A DNA stretch of 5,243 bases from Candidatus Collierbacteria bacterium CG_4_9_14_3_um_filter_43_16 (GTDB lineage Bacteria; Patescibacteriota; Microgenomatia; UBA1400; MFAQ01), in the NCBI GenBank assembly GCA_002789895.1, contig PFUC01000005.1:1-5243 (forward strand). Reading direction: 5' to 3'. Below are positions 1 to 5,243 of the stretch, in pieces (position 1 is the stretch's first letter; every line of letters starts with the position of its first letter). The notes below the pieces were generated by a model that made no database searches, was not told where the DNA came from, and saw only the letters and a program-made list of their open reading frames with translations. The position numbers and the translations under genes were made by a program.

Positions 1-7
1 TGATCAT

Positions 8-79
8 GGCCGGATAGGCAAGTGGCTAAGCCGAAGGTCTGCAAAACCTTTACCGTGGGTTCGATTCCCACTCCGGCCT
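8..79 (+). tRNA. tRNA-Cys (anticodon GCA)
   Basis: A complete cloverleaf can be folded by eye. The 7-bp acceptor stem pairs 8-14 with 72-78 without mismatch. The D stem pairs 17-19 with 30-32, around a loop containing the conserved GG at 24-25. The anticodon stem pairs 34-38 with 46-50, with loop CTGCAAA and anticodon GCA at 41-43. The variable loop is 4 nt (51-54). The T stem pairs 55-59 with 67-71, with the loop TTCGATT. The discriminator base at 79 is T (U73), the identity element typical of bacterial tRNA-Cys, which supports the call. A 3' CCA is not encoded (CAC follows), so it must be added by a nucleotidyltransferase. No intron is seen. The lipoprotein gene starts 66 nt downstream on the same strand. 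Confidence 0.96.
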
Positions 80-145
80 CACCTCTAAAAGCTTCTTTGA
101 AATATAACTAGGAGATAATTCCTAATTCGTGTTAAACTTGTAAAT

Positions 146-1027
146 ATGAGGTCAAGACTATTACGCACACTGCCCATCCTATTATTCTCAGTTTTTCTCG
201 CTGGCTGTCAGTTTAATCCCTTTACCAAGAAGTCTGGTATTCAAATAACTTCGCATCCGGATGCTAATCTGGTTATCAACGGAAAGTCAGTTAGCAAGAC
301 TCCTTTCTACGACGAAAATCTTTCACCTGGTCTGGCCACCATACAGATGACTGCTATCGACTCTGGCCAATCGTGGGAAACAAAAATCAATCTGGTCAGT
401 GGCACTTTGACTACCGTTCACCGAGAATTCGGCTCCACCCCGGACAAATCTCATAGCTACACACTTTCTTTCGAAAAATTATCTAACAACAAAGACTCTT
501 CGGTAAACATCATTAGTCTTCCGGCCAACGCTACCGTAAGCATTGATGGAAGGCCTGCCGGTTTTACTCCGGTGACTGCTGATATCGCCCCCGGTCCTCA
601 TGTTTTTTCTTTTACTGCTCCAGGATATCAAGATAAAATTGTTAATGCCGCTGTTCAAACAGGTTACAGACTGGTTCTCAATCTGACAATGGCCACCATG
701 GAAATAGTTCCCACTCCTACACCTACCCCGATAGCCACTCCCTCAGCCGCTCCTAAACCTACTGGCACTACTACCATTACACCTCTGCCCAAACAGGCAA
801 CCTCATCTGCCGCTCTGACAAAACCATATATTGAAATTGTAAGTCCATCAATGAAGTGGGCAAGGGTTCGTGAGACTCCCGGTCTTAATGGTACGGAGCT
901 TGCCAAGGTAAATCACGGTGATATTTTCCCCTACAAAGAAAATGAGACTGCGGGCTGGTTTAACATCGAGTATCTTAAAGGTTCTTGGGGCTACGTTTCC
1001 TCCCGATACGCCAAGCTGGTTAAGTAA
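146..1027 (+). CDS. Lipoprotein with two PEGA domains and a C-terminal SH3-like domain
   Basis: This is a predicted exported lipoprotein of 293 residues with no recognisable enzyme domain. Residues 1-21 form a lipoprotein signal peptide: basic MRSRLLR, a hydrophobic core, and lipobox LAGC with the lipidated Cys at 21. Two PEGA-type beta-sandwich units follow, at about 32-95 (core SHPDANLVINGKSVSKTPF) and 119-182 (core LPANATVSIDGRPAGFTPV, then PGPHVFSFTAPGY). Residues 188-224 are a Pro/Thr/Ala-rich linker, probably extended. Residues 228-292 resemble a bacterial SH3 domain (WARVRETPG, GD at 258-259, GWFNIEY, GYVSSRYAKL). PEGA and SH3b domains are often found on surface proteins, and SH3b commonly binds peptidoglycan or peptides. 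A role as a surface-anchored wall-binding or scaffold protein is inference. The ATG at 146 is chosen because it gives a proper signal peptide. It has no Shine-Dalgarno nearby; the only AGGAG (110-114) is 31 nt upstream. The gene converges on the minus-strand operon. Confidence 0.88.
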   Translation: MRSRLLRTLPILLFSVFLAGCQFNPFTKKSGIQITSHPDANLVINGKSVSKTPFYDENLSPGLATIQMTAIDSGQSWETKINLVSGTLTTVHREFGSTPDKSHSYTLSFEKLSNNKDSSVNIISLPANATVSIDGRPAGFTPVTADIAPGPHVFSFTAPGYQDKIVNAAVQTGYRLVLNLTMATMEIVPTPTPTPIATPSAAPKPTGTTTITPLPKQATSSAALTKPYIEIVSPSMKWARVRETPGLNGTELAKVNHGDIFPYKENETAGWFNIEYLKGSWGYVSSRYAKLVK

Positions 1028-1030
1028 AGT

Positions 1031-1070
1031 CTCGTCATTGCGAGCCCCTCTCCGGCGGGGCGTGGCAATC
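1031..1070. repeat. REP-like imperfect palindrome between convergent genes
   Basis: This GC-rich block sits in AT-richer surroundings. ATTGC (1037-1041) pairs with GCAAT (1065-1069), and GCCCC (1044-1048) pairs with GGGGC (1057-1061). A small GA/GTG internal loop separates the two stems, and an 8-nt TCTCCGGC loop closes the hairpin. The outer motif, GTCATTGCGAG then GTGGCAATCC, resembles the dispersed REP-like repeats with TCATTGCGAG ends that occur in many bacterial genomes; that resemblance is recalled, not searched. It fills the gap between the stop codons of the lipoprotein and UbiA genes. Only one copy lies in this window, so its repeat nature is inferred from the motif. No clean T tract follows on either strand, so it is not a typical intrinsic terminator, though it could stabilise both mRNA 3' ends. 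Confidence 0.6.
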
Positions 1071-1102
1071 CATATAGATTTTCCTTATCTTGAGTTCTTT
1101 TT

Positions 1103-2032
1103 CTATCCTACATAATACAGCACCCCGATTACCATGATCGCCCAAGAGATACCCGTAATCATCAATGGTTTGTCTGAAAGGAGAATTCTCTCCGGGCTTT
1201 CCCCCTCATTCTTTTCATAGATCAGCTGCAAGTACCGCATAATGCCGTATACCACAAAGGGAATTGTTATCATCATCCATTTCTCGGATACCAAAGTCCT
1301 TGGCAGAAAAGAAATTAGTTGCAAAGCTCTTCCATCTGGTACAATCCTAGGTTGATTAAAGGTAAACAATGCGTAGGTAATCCATGTACCTGTAGCAAAC
1401 ATCGCCGTATAAATATCCAGTAAGTGCTCAGTATATCTTTTCAGGGTGGCTCTGGTTTCCGCCTCTCTATAATTTAGCAGTAGCGTCATCTCCCCCCTCC
1501 TTTTCCCGACGGCCAGAAATAGTGAAGCGGCGATAACCGTCATCAGAAACCACACATCCATGTGAGCAGATATGGTGAAGGCTCCTGCATAGACACGAAT
1601 CAGATATCCGGAGGCAATTACGATGACATCTACGATCGGCACTTTTTTTAAGTATTGGGAATAAGCTACCTGGACCAGAAGGTAAATAACACCACTTAGG
1701 AAAAGGTAATAATTTAGGGCATAAGACCAAGCCAGACCGGTCACTACCCCCAAAATCAAGACGAATACCGCTATCGGTAATGGTAAATCCCCACTTGCGA
1801 TCGGTCTGAATTTCTTGTAAGGGTGTTTCCGGTCCGCTTCTACGTCAATCAAATCATTAAAGATATACGTCACGCTGCTTAAGATCGTAAATATAATAAA
1901 AGCCAGAAAAACTTTACCAAAAGCCCCTTCTTGAAAAAGAAGCCCCGCAAATATCAATGCCGCGAACAAACTTAGATTTTTAACCCACTGTCGCGGTCTG
2001 ACCTCTTTGAAAAGCGCCAAGAGTATTGCCAT
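1103..2032 (-). CDS. UbiA-family prenyltransferase, decaprenyl-phosphate phosphoribosyltransferase type
   Basis: This is an integral membrane protein of 309 residues, a usual length for the family. It is closest in motifs to decaprenyl-phosphate 5-phosphoribosyltransferase (mycobacterial Rv3806c/UbiA type), which transfers 5-phosphoribose from PRPP to a polyprenyl phosphate. Visible signatures are RPRQWVKN (12-19), the Mg-binding NDLIDVEAD (59-67, giving N59, D60, D63 and D67), KFRPIASGDL (74-83), YSQYLKKVPIVDV (124-136), GYLIRVYAGA (142-151), KRRGE (177-181) and the C-terminal LLSDKPLM (284-291). About eight or nine hydrophobic helices surround these. The start must lie at or just before RPRQW, and the only ATG is at 2032. 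That makes the gene overlap the upstream transferase by 61 nt, with no Shine-Dalgarno, so it is probably translationally coupled. The true acceptor and sugar cannot be read from sequence; another polyprenyl-phosphate substrate is possible. DprE1/DprE2-like epimerase genes, which would turn the product into an arabinose donor, are not in the window. Confidence 0.87.
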   Translation of the reverse strand: MAILLALFKEVRPRQWVKNLSLFAALIFAGLLFQEGAFGKVFLAFIIFTILSSVTYIFNDLIDVEADRKHPYKKFRPIASGDLPLPIAVFVLILGVVTGLAWSYALNYYLFLSGVIYLLVQVAYSQYLKKVPIVDVIVIASGYLIRVYAGAFTISAHMDVWFLMTVIAASLFLAVGKRRGEMTLLLNYREAETRATLKRYTEHLLDIYTAMFATGTWITYALFTFNQPRIVPDGRALQLISFLPRTLVSEKWMMITIPFVVYGIMRYLQLIYEKNEGESPERILLSDKPLMITGISWAIMVIGVLYYVG

Positions 2033-3069
2033 AGTACGAAAACAGACATTAATATTATCAATCCTATCATGATGATTAGCTTACTTCTAGCTTCCACTTT
2101 AACCGCAGTCAAGCCCAGAATGGCTGTGATTAACCAATAAAATAAGGCGATCCGTCTTTTTCCCCATCCCATTTCCAGTAATTTGTGGTGCAAATGGCTC
2201 TTATCTCCCCAGACCGGGGATTTGCCTGAAAGTATTCTTTTTATGACTATATATATAAAATCGACTAATGGTACTCCTAACACCACCAAGACTGTTCCTA
2301 CTTTTGCCGTGGCCAAGATGGAGATCACTCCCAGAAGTAAACCGGCAAGAGATGTGGCCGAATAGCCAGGCATAATTTTTTGCGGAAAGAAATGAAAAAT
2401 CGTTAAACCGGCAAAAGCCCCTGAAAGAGCAAAGGCGAGAGTTGCTACCGGCCATTGGGTAATATCCGCGCTGAAACTTAGTGAAATCATCCCCAAAGCA
2501 ATTGCCGCAATAGTTACTACTCCGGAGATCTGGCCATCAACACCGGAAGACCAATTGATCGCATTCATCAACACCGGAATCCACAAGAGGGCAAACAGGT
2601 CGGCTAGAATCCAGATTTCGTGATACTTACCCAAGAATTCAAATCCCCAACGCCATTGCGAGAGGTCAATAATTCCCCCAAAGGGATTGGATACATATGC
2701 TATCCCGATTCCTGAGGCCACTATTATCCCAATCGCCAAAAAATTTATGGTCAGTCTCAAGTATGGATTTATTCCTTTGACATCATCCACCAAACCTGTA
2801 ATTAATACCAGCAGACACGCCACTCCGATTGCAATTAAATGTTTGTCCCATTTTAAAAATATTGCTAAAGTCATAACCACCGCTACAAAGATGGGCAGAC
2901 CTCCGCCTTTGGGAACTGGTTCTTTATGAATGTGTGCCGGATGGGGTGTTTTTTTTGGGTCTATCACCCATCCCATTTTAGAAAACCAAATTACTGTCAG
3001 TGGGGTAACCACTGTACTGATCAGAAAAGCCATGATGAAAGGAAAGACGGTAATAACAGGATTTATCAT
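1972..3069 (-). CDS. Polyprenyl-phosphate sugar-1-phosphate transferase (WecA/MraY superfamily), variant motifs
   Basis: This 365-residue polytopic protein of about 10-11 helices belongs to the superfamily that transfers a (HexNAc) sugar-1-phosphate from a UDP-sugar to polyprenyl phosphate on the cytoplasmic face. Family landmarks are present in order: PVPKGGGLPI (51-60), GLVDDVKG (92-99) with the Asp pair D95/D96, NAINWSSGVDG (169-179), and GKSPVWGDKSHLHHKLLEMGW (282-302), which matches the WecA-like HxHH loop. Two motifs deviate. The usual NxxDGxDG reads NWSSGVDG, losing the first Asp, and the usual GDxGS around the third catalytic Asp is replaced by MPGYSATS (233-240). The protein ends in a basic tail, WRFSKRSDRDSGLKI. 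Its start overlaps the stop of the upstream membrane protein as ATGA (3066-3069), indicating coupling. Its 3' end overlaps the UbiA gene by 61 nt. Superfamily membership is firm. Sugar specificity (GlcNAc, MurNAc-pentapeptide or other) is unknown, but HLHH favours WecA-like over MraY. Confidence 0.85.
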   Translation of the reverse strand: MINPVITVFPFIMAFLISTVVTPLTVIWFSKMGWVIDPKKTPHPAHIHKEPVPKGGGLPIFVAVVMTLAIFLKWDKHLIAIGVACLLVLITGLVDDVKGINPYLRLTINFLAIGIIVASGIGIAYVSNPFGGIIDLSQWRWGFEFLGKYHEIWILADLFALLWIPVLMNAINWSSGVDGQISGVVTIAAIALGMISLSFSADITQWPVATLAFALSGAFAGLTIFHFFPQKIMPGYSATSLAGLLLGVISILATAKVGTVLVVLGVPLVDFIYIVIKRILSGKSPVWGDKSHLHHKLLEMGWGKRRIALFYWLITAILGLTAVKVEARSKLIIMIGLIILMSVFVLWQYSWRFSKRSDRDSGLKI

Positions 3070-3401
3070 AGAGCGAATATTTGTATTACTCTAAAAAAGC
3101 TAGCGGCTAACAAGGCAATCGCTAATAATGAACCAGCCATTAGTGTCGTTTCCACCGGAGCATCTCCCTTACTTGCCCATGAGGCAAGCACTCTTGTAAT
3201 TCCGGTTATCACCCCCATACCAAGCAATATTCCCGCCAAAACAAATTTGCTGACCAACTGTTGTTCACCGCCCGGAAGAGAATAAAACCAAGGTAATTGG
3301 GGAGGTAAAATCTTCCAAAACCAGGCAAGAACCGCACCCATTAACAACAACATTCCCCATTCGGCTACCAGTATTTGTTGCGTGGCTTTATTTGTTGTCA
3401 T
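3066..3401 (-). CDS. Small three-helix membrane protein of unknown function
   Basis: I do not recognise this as a characterised family. The 111 residues carry three predicted membrane helices, at about 11-32, 50-72 and 85-109. Between the first and second is a conspicuous Pro/aromatic segment, LPPQLPWFYSLPGGEQQL (32-49). Its pattern (LP, aromatic-Tyr-Ser, Pro-Gly-Gly-Glu) looks conserved in style and faintly recalls the LPxxIPxHF motif of DUF1648 proteins, but not closely enough to assign it. A second extramembrane stretch, SWASKGDAPVETT (74-86), links helices two and three. There is no signal peptide or catalytic motif. The gene is almost certainly real: it starts 1 nt after the GT2 stop and ends in an ATGA overlap with the WecA/MraY-like gene. 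Its position between a glycosyltransferase and a lipid-carrier enzyme suggests a partner or accessory subunit in envelope glycan synthesis; this is inference from context only. Confidence 0.8.
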   Translation of the reverse strand: MTTNKATQQILVAEWGMLLLMGAVLAWFWKILPPQLPWFYSLPGGEQQLVSKFVLAGILLGMGVITGITRVLASWASKGDAPVETTLMAGSLLAIALLAASFFRVIQIFAL

Positions 3402-3402
3402 A

Positions 3403-4908
3403 TTATGCTTTTTTTTCAGTAACCCGATATTCCAAATATCTTCCCATCATCAGTCTTGTGTGAGCGTCAAGTCCTGGTAGTGCCGAAAAGAAAAAACCCA
3501 CTATCGGCAGTAATACAAACTCGAAAGGGGCAGCCATTTTCCTCCAAGCCGGCAGGTCAGCCACTTTAGGTCGTGCCTTAAGATCAATTAGAACCATTGC
3601 GGCCAAACTAATTAAAGAGAGTGTCAGTATTGCCGAGGATACCTGAGGTAAGGTTCTTCCAATCACCGTTCTGGAAAAGGTAGAGTTTAACAGCGGGGGC
3701 ATATTTGCTCCTACAGTAATAATAAACCAATTAACAGGCCACATAAAATGATCTTCGATGACCTTAAATACCCGAATAGTCTTGTCCCAAAAAGGAGCTC
3801 CGTCATCCAAAATATATTCTTTAATTATATAAGAGTCATCACTTGCCCCCCACGCCCATCGTTTCACTTGTTCATAGGTATTTGTATAGGTACTCCAAAA
3901 ACCATTAGCTTCCGCAGCATCGGCAGAGACAGAAATAAATATAGGCTCCACTTCTACCTCACCCTTAGTAGCAAAATATGTCTTAAAAAATATACGGTAA
4001 TCTTCCGGAATTACATCTGTATCCCAGTAGTTGATTTCATCCATTAATTTTAGGCTCAAAGTATAAGTGGAGAAGTTAATTAATCTGTCTGGACGGGAAA
4101 GTTGAGCCATATTAATCACACTGCTCATGCGATTAAAGACTCTCATTGGCCAGGGAATTCTTTCAATGTTGTTGTAAAAAACGATCGCCCCTTGCCAGAT
4201 TTTTCGATATCTATTCGGATCATCCAAAAACATATAAGTTATCGCTGCCAAATGATTGGGGTGGAGTGCCACATCACAATCAACTGAGGAAATGGTCATT
4301 TTGTCGAGCTTCCAATCAGCTCGCTTGGTTAACATTTTTTTGAACTCTTTTCCTGCCCAAGACGCATTGCTGGATTTTCCCACCACCTCTCCGGTTAGGT
4401 TAGCCGGATGATAGGTAAAAAAGAGACCGGCAAACTTACCCACAAAAGCCTTTCTAATCAACGCCTCTCTGTGGGCATTTATATCTTCTCCGGCCCTTTC
4501 CTCCATGGCGATAATGGGAATTATTTGTTTTGGCCCGATTGTTTGCTTTTCCAAAGCTTGAAGTGTTCTAACGAGGATCTCGCCTGGCTCTTTATAAGTA
4601 GGCAACACAATTACGTGCTTGACTTCTTTCCAGTCTGCAAAGCCGACTACATCACCCATCCAATCATATTTTTCCCACGCTTTTATCCTGTAATAGGACA
4701 TTACACCGGCCCAAGCCAAGGTTGTTGATCGATAAAGCCAATAAACGTTAAAAGCAATAATAAAATAAGCCACCCCAATTGGCCAAAAAATTGATCCCCA
4801 AACCGGAAACAGAATAAAGGTCCAGCTAGTAAAGCCAGGTAAAATTTCCAGAATTCTCTGGCTTGCTCTGGGATATTTTTTGATCAATTTTCTAAGGAAT
4901 ACAAACAT
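3403..4908 (-). CDS. Membrane GT2 glycosyltransferase, processive (cellulose-synthase-like) type
   Basis: This 501-residue family 2 glycosyltransferase is predicted to transfer or polymerise sugars from a nucleotide-sugar at the cytoplasmic membrane. Two N-terminal helices (about 28-62) precede a GT-A catalytic domain at about 95-355, which is followed by more hydrophobic helices (about 388-405, 420-442 and 461-480). Visible catalytic features are the nucleotide-binding PTYKEP (103-108), GKSSNASWAGK (177-187), the DxD motif D210-C-D212 that binds metal-nucleotide, the DTDVIPEDY segment (297-304) supplying the general-base ED, and QVKRW (347-351), which matches the QxxRW signature of processive synthases such as cellulose and hyaluronan synthases. 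No PilZ domain is present. The start at 4908 overlaps the TatD-like gene by 25 nt and has no Shine-Dalgarno. No internal Met occurs before residue 70, so this start is needed to keep the first helix. The coding sequence ends in an A8 run just before TAA. The product polymer is unknown. Confidence 0.88.
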   Translation of the reverse strand: MFVFLRKLIKKYPRASQRILEILPGFTSWTFILFPVWGSIFWPIGVAYFIIAFNVYWLYRSTTLAWAGVMSYYRIKAWEKYDWMGDVVGFADWKEVKHVIVLPTYKEPGEILVRTLQALEKQTIGPKQIIPIIAMEERAGEDINAHREALIRKAFVGKFAGLFFTYHPANLTGEVVGKSSNASWAGKEFKKMLTKRADWKLDKMTISSVDCDVALHPNHLAAITYMFLDDPNRYRKIWQGAIVFYNNIERIPWPMRVFNRMSSVINMAQLSRPDRLINFSTYTLSLKLMDEINYWDTDVIPEDYRIFFKTYFATKGEVEVEPIFISVSADAAEANGFWSTYTNTYEQVKRWAWGASDDSYIIKEYILDDGAPFWDKTIRVFKVIEDHFMWPVNWFIITVGANMPPLLNSTFSRTVIGRTLPQVSSAILTLSLISLAAMVLIDLKARPKVADLPAWRKMAAPFEFVLLPIVGFFFSALPGLDAHTRLMMGRYLEYRVTEKKA

Positions 4909-5243
4909 TTTGTGTTTTGGCTCGTGATTTCAGCCAGTTTCCTGGTACTCAGGTTTAATTCGGAGGCTACGAACTCAGCTATTATTTTAACATTCGCAGG
5001 AGTATTCACCGTTCCTCTCAGAGGTTCCGGGGGTAGATACGGGCTGTCTGTCTCCAGCAGCAGTCGTTCAAGGGGCACTTTTTTTAGTAATTCTCTGAGA
5101 TTCCTCGCCGATTTGTAAGTAATATTTCCACAAAAACTGATATAGAAACCATTTGCTAAGATCATTTCCAAAGATTCTTGGCTTCCGGCAAAACAATGAA
5201 ATTGTCCCCGCAGCTTAAATTTTCGCTCCGCCTTCATTGCGAA
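4884..5243 (-). CDS. TatD-family metal-dependent hydrolase, C-terminal part (truncated by window edge)
   Basis: This is the C-terminal portion of a TatD/YcfH-type amidohydrolase-fold enzyme, a family associated with DNA 3'-exonuclease and AP-endonuclease activity. The reading frame stays open to the window edge, so the first Met in view, at 5237, is probably internal. About 119 codons are visible of a family length near 255-260, so roughly half lies outside. Diagnostic motifs numbered from that Met are GQFHCFAGS (11-19, with metal-ligand His 14), FYISFCGNITYKSA (31-44), PLERLLLETDSPYLPP (55-70, with metal-ligand Asp 64), RGTVNTPANV (74-83, the family's RGxxNxP) and a closing NTKCLYSL. The N-terminal HxH motif and other metal ligands would be upstream, outside the window. 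It ends with TGA inside the start of the GT2 gene (25-nt overlap). Its link to envelope glycan synthesis is probably only shared transcription. Confidence 0.93.
   Translation of the reverse strand, partial: FAMKAERKFKLRGQFHCFAGSQESLEMILANGFYISFCGNITYKSARNLRELLKKVPLERLLLETDSPYLPPEPLRGTVNTPANVKIIAEFVASELNLSTRKLAEITSQNTKCLYSLEN

Noticed and set aside
97..119. Promoter made of TTGAAA (97-102) and GATAAT (114-119) before the lipoprotein gene
   Set aside because: The boxes are only 11 nt apart, far from the usual 16-18. TATAAC at 103-108 also has no partner -35 box.
110..127. Upstream ATT start (125) for the lipoprotein, served by AGGAG (110-114)
   Set aside because: The spacing would be plausible, but ATT is a very rare start, and the ATG at 146 already gives a well-formed lipoprotein signal peptide.
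664..906. Minus-strand open frame opposite the lipoprotein gene
   Set aside because: It is a shadow of the Pro/Thr-rich linker read in reverse (Gly/Val repeats), with no domain and no conserved character.
1037..1100. Bidirectional Rho-independent terminator between the convergent genes
   Set aside because: The hairpin at 1037-1069 is stable, but no continuous T tract directly follows it on either strand; the T-rich stretch at 1079-1102 is broken and too far away. It is better described as a REP-like palindrome.
3066..3068. Recoding of TGA as Gly (code 25, as in Gracilibacteria/SR1)
   Set aside because: TGA ends the small membrane protein and the TatD-like gene at natural family ends, and no internal TGA interrupts a gene, so the standard bacterial code fits.
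2926..3285. Plus-strand open frame of 119 codons opposite the operon
   Set aside because: It runs antisense across two well-supported membrane protein genes and shows no recognisable motif; it is a compositional shadow.
4408..4728. Plus-strand open frame of 106 codons opposite the GT2 gene
   Set aside because: The opposite strand carries the conserved GT2 catalytic domain with clear motifs, and this frame has none.

Overview
The window looks like chromosomal DNA from an uncultured bacterium with a compact, moderately AT-rich genome. The best guess is the Candidate Phyla Radiation (Patescibacteria, perhaps Microgenomates). This is inferred from the combination of a PEGA-domain lipoprotein, a decaprenyl-phosphate phosphoribosyltransferase-type UbiA protein, a WecA/MraY-like enzyme with unusual motifs and a cellulose-synthase-like GT2, with genes that overlap and lack Shine-Dalgarno sequences. 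No marker gene in the window proves it. All genes end sensibly at TAA, TAG or TGA, so the standard bacterial code (table 11) fits.

Layout: the plus strand carries a tRNA-Cys(GCA) at 8-79, then a secreted lipoprotein (146-1027) with two PEGA domains, a Pro/Thr linker and a C-terminal SH3-like domain. A short convergent intergenic region (1028-1102) holds a REP-like imperfect palindrome. From 5243 back to 1103 the minus strand is one tightly packed gene string. In order of transcription it is: the C-terminal half of a TatD-family metal-dependent hydrolase (cut by the window edge), a membrane-embedded processive-type GT2 glycosyltransferase, a 111-residue three-helix membrane protein of unknown function, a polyprenyl-phosphate sugar-1-phosphate transferase (MraY/WecA superfamily), and a UbiA-family 5-phosphoribosyl transferase. 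Junctions are a 25-nt overlap, a 1-nt gap, a 4-nt ATGA overlap and a 61-nt overlap, so the string is very probably one operon with translational coupling.

Together the last four genes suggest a cell-envelope glycan module. The WecA/MraY-like enzyme would load a sugar-phosphate on a polyprenyl carrier, the UbiA-like enzyme would make a polyprenyl-phospho-pentose donor, and the GT2 would polymerise or transfer sugars at the membrane. The small membrane protein between them is an uncharacterised candidate partner. The most notable points are the altered third catalytic-aspartate motif in the WecA/MraY-like protein, the long coding overlap between the two lipid-carrier enzymes, and an A8 run that could fuse the GT2 to the small membrane protein by slippage. 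No mobile element, CRISPR array or phage gene was seen.
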